A program made the position numbers and the translations under genes. DNA of 64,000 nucleotides, taken from the NCBI RefSeq assembly GCF_002210225.1, contig NZ_MWUJ01000005.1, positions 186,001-250,000 on the forward strand, written 5' to 3'. Source of the stretch: Geofilum rhodophaeum. Lineage in GTDB: Bacteria; Bacteroidota; Bacteroidia; Bacteroidales; Marinilabiliaceae. The notes under the pieces are model-generated. The model searched no databases, was not told where the DNA came from, and worked only from the letters and a program-made list of their open reading frames with translations. Of the stretch, positions 59,356-64,000 are shown one piece after another. Every line of letters begins with the position of its first letter. Position 1 is the first letter of the stretch.

Positions 59356-60414
59356 TCAATGTCGCGCCAGTCCTTTTTGTTGCAGCAGTTGCTCCAGGGG
59401 GCGGGGAACGGGCAAAGCCGCAATATTGTTGAACGGCACCCATTGGATGCTTTTGTTGCTGAGCGCCTGGGTTTGTTGGCGAGTCAGCCTGAGCTTGTAG
59501 AAATAGATGTGAAGATTTTGGTGGGTAAGCAGATGGCGGGTGTGCCAAACCAGTTGAGGTGCGACTTTTGTGTCGGTTAATTTGGTTAAGGTTTTGAGCC
59601 AGGCGTTTTTGCTGTCGGCGGGCCGCTGTTCAATCAGGGGCAGTTGATACAGGCCCTGCCAAATGTCGCCTGCCTGCCTTTGCTCAAAAGCAACACAGTT
59701 CTCGTCCTCTACCCACAGAAAATGAAAGCTGCGTTCGCGACGTTGCAGACTTTTGCTTTTTACAGGAAAGGCATCCTGAATGCTTAAACTGTAGGCCCGA
59801 CATTCATCGATGAGGGGGCAGTTGGTGCATTGGGGTTGGCGAGGGGTGCAAATGCCCGCCCCTACATCCATAAGGGCCTGGTTGAAGTCGCCCGAAGGAC
59901 CATCACTTAACAGCTGGTTGCCCAGGTCTTGAAAGTACTTGCGACCTGCGCTGCTGTCGATGGGCAGAGAGGAGGCAAAGTAACGGGACAGCACCCGGTA
60001 GGCGTTGCCATCGATGGCTGCAATCGGGTGCCCAAAGGCTATGGAGGCAATGGCTGCTGCAGTATAAGGACCAATGCCCTTGATTTGTCGCAACGCTTCG
60101 GGGGTTTTAGGCAGTGCACCTCCGTATTGATTGCACAGTTGCCGGGCCGCTGCATGCATGTTTCGAGCGCGGGAATAATAGCCCAGTCCCTGCCAGTGCT
60201 TCAGTACATCCTGTTCCGCTGCGTTGGCCAGGCTCCCCACATCGGGGAAGCGATGAATGAAGCGTTGGTAGTAGGGCAGACCCTGCTCTACCCGCGTTTG
60301 TTGCAGGATGACCTCTGAGACCCAGATTTTGTAGGGGTCGTTTTGTCGGCGCCAGGGCAGGTCGCGTTGGTGCCCTTGGTACCACCTTAGAAGCTTGGTA
60401 GTGAAAGCAGTCAT
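59356..60414 (-). CDS. mutY: A/G-specific adenine DNA glycosylase
   Basis: 352 residues. The helix-hairpin-helix GIGPYTAAAIASIAFG and catalytic Asp in AAIDGNAYRVLSR are present, with the Glu of LQQTRVEQGLPYY. Iron-sulfur cluster cysteines follow the C-x6-C-x2-C-x5-C pattern in GICTPRQPQCTNCPLIDEC. A C-terminal NUDIX-like domain (about 230-345) recognises 8-oxoguanine. The enzyme removes adenine mispaired with oxidised guanine. It is the first gene of the minus-strand run to GGGPS. A minus-strand TAATTTTG (plus 60430-60437) may be its -7 element. Confidence 0.95.
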   Translation of the reverse strand: MTAFTTKLLRWYQGHQRDLPWRRQNDPYKIWVSEVILQQTRVEQGLPYYQRFIHRFPDVGSLANAAEQDVLKHWQGLGYYSRARNMHAAARQLCNQYGGALPKTPEALRQIKGIGPYTAAAIASIAFGHPIAAIDGNAYRVLSRYFASSLPIDSSAGRKYFQDLGNQLLSDGPSGDFNQALMDVGAGICTPRQPQCTNCPLIDECRAYSLSIQDAFPVKSKSLQRRERSFHFLWVEDENCVAFEQRQAGDIWQGLYQLPLIEQRPADSKNAWLKTLTKLTDTKVAPQLVWHTRHLLTHQNLHIYFYKLRLTRQQTQALSNKSIQWVPFNNIAALPVPRPLEQLLQQKGLARH

Positions 60415-60471
60415 TTTTCAAAAATTATCCAAAATTACAGCTTTTCGTTTTTTTTTGAGTGCAAAAGGATA

Positions 60472-60479
60472 TATATTTG
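60472..60479 (+). promoter_or_regulatory. -7 promoter element of the HU gene
   Basis: TATATTTG is an exact TAnnTTTG match, 59 bases before the HU ATG, in an AT-rich spacer shared with the divergent mutY promoter. No TTG lies at the exact -33 distance. Confidence 0.45.
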
Positions 60480-60538
60480 CAGTCTGAATTTTGGAAAATA
60501 GCGTCTAAATAACTGATAATTAAATAATTTTAAAAGCA

Positions 60539-60823
60539 ATGACAAAGGCTGATATTGTAAACGAGATTTCGAAAAATACTGGAATTGAGAAGGTTACAGT
60601 TCAGAAAACTGTTGAGGCCTTCATGGAAACCGTGAAAGGCAACCTGGTGAGAGGTAAGAACGTTTATCTCAGAGGGTTCGGTAGTTTTGTAATCAAGCGC
60701 AGAGCTGAGAAAACTGCCCGTAATATCTCAAGAAATACCACCATCATCATTCCTGAGCACTTTATTCCATCTTTTAAGCCCTCTAAGAGCTTTGTAACAA
60801 AGGTGAAGAACACTGTTAAGTAA
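60539..60823 (+). CDS. HU/IHF-family DNA-binding protein
   Basis: 94 residues of the bacterial histone-like family: MTKADIVNEISKNTG at the start, the RGFGSFVIKRRAEKTARN arm region, and a beta-arm with Pro in IIIPEHF. Such dimers bend DNA in nucleoid organisation. The family subtype (HU or IHF) is uncertain. It sits next to a tiny ribosomal-protein-like gene and RNase E/G, an arrangement I recall from other Bacteroidota. Confidence 0.93.
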   Translation: MTKADIVNEISKNTGIEKVTVQKTVEAFMETVKGNLVRGKNVYLRGFGSFVIKRRAEKTARNISRNTTIIIPEHFIPSFKPSKSFVTKVKNTVK

Positions 60824-60849
60824 TCGTATAACTTTAAAAAATTTGCACT

Positions 60850-60942
60850 ATGCCAAGTGGAAAAAAGAGAAAGCGGCATAAGATGGCCACGCATAAGCGG
60901 AAAAAAAGACTTCGTAAAAACAGACATAAGAAGAAGAAATAG
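60850..60942 (+). CDS. 30-residue basic protein, bS22/mS38 (AURKAIP1/COX24)-like ribosomal protein
   Basis: ATG at 60850 to TAG at 60940-60942 encodes 30 residues, about two thirds Lys, Arg and His, starting MPSGKKRKRHKMATHKRKK. The pattern KRKRHKMATHKRKKRLRKNRHKKK resembles the AURKAIP1/COX24 domain proteins of Actinobacteria and the mitochondrial small-subunit protein mS38, which bind near the decoding centre. It lies 26 bases after HU and before a hairpin. It is below usual length cut-offs but strongly suggested by composition and conserved context. Confidence 0.75.
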   Translation: MPSGKKRKRHKMATHKRKKRLRKNRHKKKK

Positions 60943-60958
60943 TCTGTTGTAAAAACAG

Positions 60959-60996
60959 AAAGAACAAACAGAAAACGTGTCTGTTTGTTCTTTTGT
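60959..60996 (+). terminator. Hairpin after the small ribosomal protein gene
   Basis: AAAGAACAAACAG (60959-60971) and CTGTTTGTTCTTT (60981-60993) are a perfect 13-bp inverted repeat followed by TGTTTTC. It ends the HU operon and also lies about 50 bases before the RNase E/G start. Confidence 0.8.
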
Positions 60997-61046
60997 TTTC
61001 ATATTTTACGTTCTTTGAAATCAGAGTTTTAATCAAATTTATTGTA

Positions 61047-62597
61047 GTGAGTGCAGAACTATTTGTTGATGTTACTCCTAATGAACTTACTATTGCGTTG
61101 CTCGAGAACAAGCGATTGGCCGAGCTGAGAAAAGAGCAAAGTGATGTTCAATTTGCTGTTGGCGACATTTACCTGGGTAAGGTTAAGAAGATTATGCCCG
61201 GATTGAATGCTGCTTTTGTAGATGTGGGTTATGAAAAGGATGCTTTTTTGCATTACCTTGATCTGGGACCTCAGATTCGTACCCTGCAGAAATACGTAAG
61301 CATGGCCTCTGCAAAAAAAGGAGTAATTGCTTTGCATAAGCTCAAACCGGAAAACGACATCAATAAAAACGGGACCATTTCGGAGGTTTTATCTGCAGGC
61401 CAGGAAGTACTGGTGCAGGTAGCCAAAGAACCCATTTCAACCAAGGGGCCACGGTTGACTTCAGAAATTTCCATTGCCGGACGAAACCTAATTTTGATTC
61501 CCTTCTCCGACAGGGTTTCGGTGAGTCAGAAAATTGCCCAGGCCGAGGAGCGCAGCCGTCTCAAACGTTTGCTCCTCAGCATTAAGCCCAAGAATTACGG
61601 CGTAATTGTCCGTACCGTTGCAGAAGGCAAACGTGTTGCCGAACTGGATAAAGAATTGCGCACCCTGGTAAAGCGTTGGGAGGAAGCTGCTCCCAGAATT
61701 AAGGAAACCAAGGCGCCCGGGCTGGTTATGGGAGAGATTGGCAGAACAACTGCTTTTTTGAGAGATCTTTTTAATCCTTCTTTCCAAAGTATTTATGTAA
61801 ACAATCAAAGTGTTTATAAGGAGATGAAGGACTATGTTGAACTGATTGCCCCTGGAAGGGAAAGAATTGTGCGCTACCACGATGGTGCGTTACCCATCTT
61901 TGATCAGTTTGGGATCGAAAAGCAGATTAAGGCCTCTTTTGGAAAGACTGTTTCGTTTCGAAGTGGTGCCTACCTGATTATTGAGCATACGGAGGCCTTG
62001 CATGTCATTGATGTTAACAGTGGCAATCGTTCCAAGTCCGCCTCCAGTCAGGAAGGCAATGCCCTGGATGTGAATTTGGCTGCCGCTGATGAAATTGCCC
62101 GTCAGTTGCGCCTGCGCGATATGGGCGGAATCATAGTTGTTGACTTTATTGATATGCAGGATCCTGAACATCGTCAAAAGGTCTTTGACCGAATGCGCGA
62201 GGCGATGGACTCAGACCGAACCAAACACAATATTTTACCTTTGAGTAAGTTTGGTCTGATGCAAATTACCCGTCAACGTGTGCGTCCCGAAATGCATATT
62301 GACACAGCAGAAACCTGTCCCTCTTGTTTGGGATCCGGAGTGGTGGCCCCCTCCATTCTGCTGACCGATAAAATTGAGCAAGCAATCCGGTTTGCCGTGC
62401 AAAAGCATAAGAATAAGAAAATGACCTTGTGGGTTCACCCCTACCTCTATGCCTACCTTAAGAAGGGATTTCCTTCAACAGTGCTCCAATGGCGCTGGCG
62501 TTTTGGTTTTGGGCTAAGGGTGTTGCCCTCCGATTCTTTATCATTTTTGGAGTTTAAAATTACCGATGATAAAAACCACAAGATCGACCTCGTTTGA
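61047..62597 (+). CDS. rng: Ribonuclease E/G family protein
   Basis: 516 residues from the GTG at 61047, which gives MSAELFVDVTPNELTIALLE, the usual Bacteroidota start; an upstream TTG at 60993 would read through the hairpin. An S1 domain (about 35-120) contains GDIYLGKVKKIMPGLNAAFVD. The catalytic DNase-I-like region has the metal ligand Asp in LHVIDVNSG and the later IVVDFIDM. The zinc-link CPSCLGSG is near the C-terminus. It is a short, G-type enzyme without the RNase E scaffold and acts in 16S rRNA and mRNA processing. Its TGA stop lies in the loop of the terminator hairpin. Confidence 0.94.
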   Translation: MSAELFVDVTPNELTIALLENKRLAELRKEQSDVQFAVGDIYLGKVKKIMPGLNAAFVDVGYEKDAFLHYLDLGPQIRTLQKYVSMASAKKGVIALHKLKPENDINKNGTISEVLSAGQEVLVQVAKEPISTKGPRLTSEISIAGRNLILIPFSDRVSVSQKIAQAEERSRLKRLLLSIKPKNYGVIVRTVAEGKRVAELDKELRTLVKRWEEAAPRIKETKAPGLVMGEIGRTTAFLRDLFNPSFQSIYVNNQSVYKEMKDYVELIAPGRERIVRYHDGALPIFDQFGIEKQIKASFGKTVSFRSGAYLIIEHTEALHVIDVNSGNRSKSASSQEGNALDVNLAAADEIARQLRLRDMGGIIVVDFIDMQDPEHRQKVFDRMREAMDSDRTKHNILPLSKFGLMQITRQRVRPEMHIDTAETCPSCLGSGVVAPSILLTDKIEQAIRFAVQKHKNKKMTLWVHPYLYAYLKKGFPSTVLQWRWRFGFGLRVLPSDSLSFLEFKITDDKNHKIDLV

Positions 62598-62614
62598 GGT
62601 CGATCTTTTTTTTT
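62580..62614 (+). terminator. Terminator overlapping the end of rng
   Basis: AAGATCGACCTC (62580-62591), loop GTTT, and GAGGTCGATCTT (62596-62607) with nine T following. The last rng codons form the 5' arm and the stop codon TGA (62595-62597) begins in the loop. Confidence 0.93.
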
Positions 62615-62636
62615 GAATTGAGGGGACTGTTCGTGC

Positions 62637-63365
62637 TTAAAAACTCATTTCGCAAGCCACGCCAGTTTTGCCCTGGCTATGAACGAGGTCGATGCGTACC
62701 CTGTTTTCGCCCTCCATAAAGTAAATGTGCGCCTGGTCATCTTCCTTGAACTCTCTGCTGTATTGTATGTTAAGGGTTTTTATATCGCGGTTGGCCCATT
62801 GGGTTTGATGCAGAGCATCCAGGATCCATTCCAGGTAACGGGTGTTGTTTACATGGCGGTTTACATCCAGATCGGAGAAGCGGGCCGATCGTACTTCCAG
62901 AGCTTGCTGGCTGTAATTGGCCTTCAGTTGCATAGGTGGAAGTTCTGGCACAGCATGCCTGTCGGCCGAAAAGGGAACATTGTGGAGCAATTCCTGGGGG
63001 CGGACCAGGCGCTTGTTGGCAGCGTTTACCATCAGCCATTTTGAGGTGAGCTGTGCCTCTGATTTTTGGTCCTGCACCAGTTGGGCATCCCGGCATGTGA
63101 GGAGGCCCTCGATGTGTCGGGGCCAGGTGAGCATATCAAAATGCTGGTCAAAGGCCGGGAGGGTGCCGACTTCTACAAAGAGAGCCGACAGCACCCAGTA
63201 GATGTTTTTTTGCGCGAGGTCTTTAAAGCCTATGTCCAAGAGGTTGGCGTGTTCGTGGGCCGACTGCTGATAGTAGCGCAAGAGGGCAGGTAAGCTCAAT
63301 TGGCCCGCCGGATTCATGTCGTAAGAGGCGGCTTTGCAGGATAGGGAGTGGTCGTTGGGATACAT
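62637..63365 (-). CDS. Acyl-ACP thioesterase
   Basis: 242 residues from the ATG at 63363-63365, which avoids a 26-base overlap with the gene upstream; an ATG at 63401 is the alternative. Two hot-dog domains are seen: the N-terminal part (about 5-125) with KNIYWVLSALFVEVG, and a C-terminal copy (about 150-242) with SDLDVNRHVNNTRYLEWILD, where Asp, Asn and His are the usual catalytic residues of FatA-like enzymes. It releases fatty acids from acyl carrier protein. It follows the HD-domain gene by 10 bases. Confidence 0.88.
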   Translation of the reverse strand: MYPNDHSLSCKAASYDMNPAGQLSLPALLRYYQQSAHEHANLLDIGFKDLAQKNIYWVLSALFVEVGTLPAFDQHFDMLTWPRHIEGLLTCRDAQLVQDQKSEAQLTSKWLMVNAANKRLVRPQELLHNVPFSADRHAVPELPPMQLKANYSQQALEVRSARFSDLDVNRHVNNTRYLEWILDALHQTQWANRDIKTLNIQYSREFKEDDQAHIYFMEGENRVRIDLVHSQGKTGVACEMSF

Positions 63366-63375
63366 AAGGTTGCTT

Positions 63376-63918
63376 TTATAAAAACATTTGGCACCAGGCA
63401 TCGAAGCGTTTCAGCTGTTCGTGGCCGTGCCTTTCGAGTCCGGATCGGATCTTATGCAGCGGTTTTTCGTGCAGCAGATCTTTGCCCTTTGAATAAAATT
63501 TATCGGCAAACGCGATAATGCTTTCTTCTATGTTTGTGGGGAGCAGGTCCTTGTGTGGCAAGGGCAGGCCCTGAGCAATGATCTCTTTTTGGGACAGCCC
63601 GGCTCCGGTGTGGTTTTCAGCCATTCCTGCCAGGTGAGCCAATTGGTTTTGGCGCAAGAGTTCGCCCCCGATTATGCCGTGCTGAAGGTAGGGGGCCGGG
63701 CCGTGGCAATCGATGTCGGGTGCCTGAGTAAATACAATGCCGATGTCGTGCACCAGGGCGCCTTGTTCGAGCAACAAAGCATCTGCTTTCAATTCCGGAT
63801 GCTTTTGGGCAATAAACAGCGCCTTGTCGGCCACCAGTCGGCTGTGGGTCAGCAATATGTTGCGGACCTTTCGGTGTGCCGGATAGTGGAGGTCGATGAG
63901 TTGGCTGATGCTTGACAT
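63376..63918 (-). CDS. HD-domain protein (putative phosphohydrolase)
   Basis: 180 residues from the ATG at 63916-63918 (a GTG five codons upstream is an alternative). The HD metal-site pattern is present: THSRLVADKAL (His), GALVHDIGIVF (His-Asp), LQHGIIGGELL (His), AENHTGAG (His) and FADKFYSKG (Asp). It looks like a small phosphohydrolase of unknown substrate, possibly a nucleotide or tRNA-related product. A minus-strand TATCTTTG (plus 63923-63930) lies just before the start and would make the transcript nearly leaderless. Confidence 0.78.
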   Translation of the reverse strand: MSSISQLIDLHYPAHRKVRNILLTHSRLVADKALFIAQKHPELKADALLLEQGALVHDIGIVFTQAPDIDCHGPAPYLQHGIIGGELLRQNQLAHLAGMAENHTGAGLSQKEIIAQGLPLPHKDLLPTNIEESIIAFADKFYSKGKDLLHEKPLHKIRSGLERHGHEQLKRFDAWCQMFL

Positions 63919-64000
63919 GCTGCAAAGATACACAGACTTGTTTAATGTGCTCAGGGTTTTTTAAAAACTTGAATCAGGGGTGCTTCCAGAATGTGGGGAT
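63919..64000. promoter_or_regulatory. Upstream region of the HD-domain gene; end of window
   Basis: The minus-strand -7 element TATCTTTG (plus 63923-63930) is exact, without a TTG at the usual spacing. No gene start is seen in the remaining 60 bases before the window ends. Confidence 0.4.

Noticed and set aside
1-64000. CRISPR arrays, tRNA/rRNA genes, insertion sequences, prophage or integron structures
   Set aside because: No regular spaced repeats, cloverleaf sequence, transposase or integrase frame was noticed; NUMOD4-HNH is the only gene of a family associated with mobile elements.

Overview
The window is chromosomal DNA of a Bacteroidota bacterium, probably class Bacteroidia and possibly close to the Marinilabiliales (the order is a weak inference). 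Support comes from SusC/SusD genes with a hybrid two-component regulator, gldD/gldE, an arginine pathway with a succinylornithine-type transcarbamylase, and several promoters of the Bacteroidota form TTG-N18-20-TAnnTTTG. No tRNA, rRNA, CRISPR array, insertion sequence or prophage was seen.

Layout. 1-1.0 kb: tail of a GH2 beta-mannosidase-like gene and pssA. 1.0-4.0 kb (minus): cytochrome bd oxidase cydA-cydB followed by a 51-residue CydX-like gene. 4.2-20.8 kb: a polysaccharide utilisation locus with GH97 lipoprotein, HTCS regulator, lipoprotein aldose 1-epimerase, a two-module surface lipoprotein, SusC, SusD and a GH43 endo-arabinanase-like lipoprotein. Together these suggest use of arabinan or another arabinose-bearing pectin side chain. 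20.9-39.9 kb: an arginine/proline supercluster. carB diverges from a 14-gene run: argR, GNAT acyltransferase, argG, argC, argD, a NUMOD4-HNH protein, proC, proB, proA, argF', argB, argE, argH and citrate synthase. carA follows with its own promoter. Pro90 in ArgF' predicts N-succinyl rather than N-acetyl intermediates, and the GNAT protein is the best candidate for the missing first enzyme. 40.1-43.8 kb: a TonB-dependent receptor plus a DUF4374/XusB-like lipoprotein, probably for iron-siderophore uptake. 43.9-44.7 kb (minus): lpxA.

45.0-49.0 kb: a sulfur/nitrogen-oxyanion respiratory module of octaheme cytochrome c (OTR family), cytochrome b, and two YeeE/YedE transporter halves, the second fused to a rhodanese domain without its cysteine. 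49.0-54.1 kb (minus): NatAB-like ABC exporter, Ppx/GppA phosphatase, an NtrC-type response regulator with no DNA-binding domain, and an unknown protein. 54.2-55.4 kb (minus): ric (di-iron repair protein) and a three-cysteine Rrf2 regulator, a likely nitrosative-stress operon. 55.4-60.4 kb (minus): mutY, ssb, gldE, gldD, a phosphopantetheinyl transferase and a GGGPS/PcrB-family prenyl-glyceryl phosphate synthase. 60.5-62.6 kb: HU, a 30-residue bS22/mS38-like ribosomal protein gene and RNase E/G. 62.6-63.9 kb (minus): acyl-ACP thioesterase and an HD-domain protein.

The most rewarding regions are the arginine operon (unassigned acyltransferase, embedded HNH protein, candidate ARG boxes), the octaheme/YeeE module, the symmetric PUL lipoprotein with an attenuator-like element before the GH43 gene, and small genes missed by length cut-offs.
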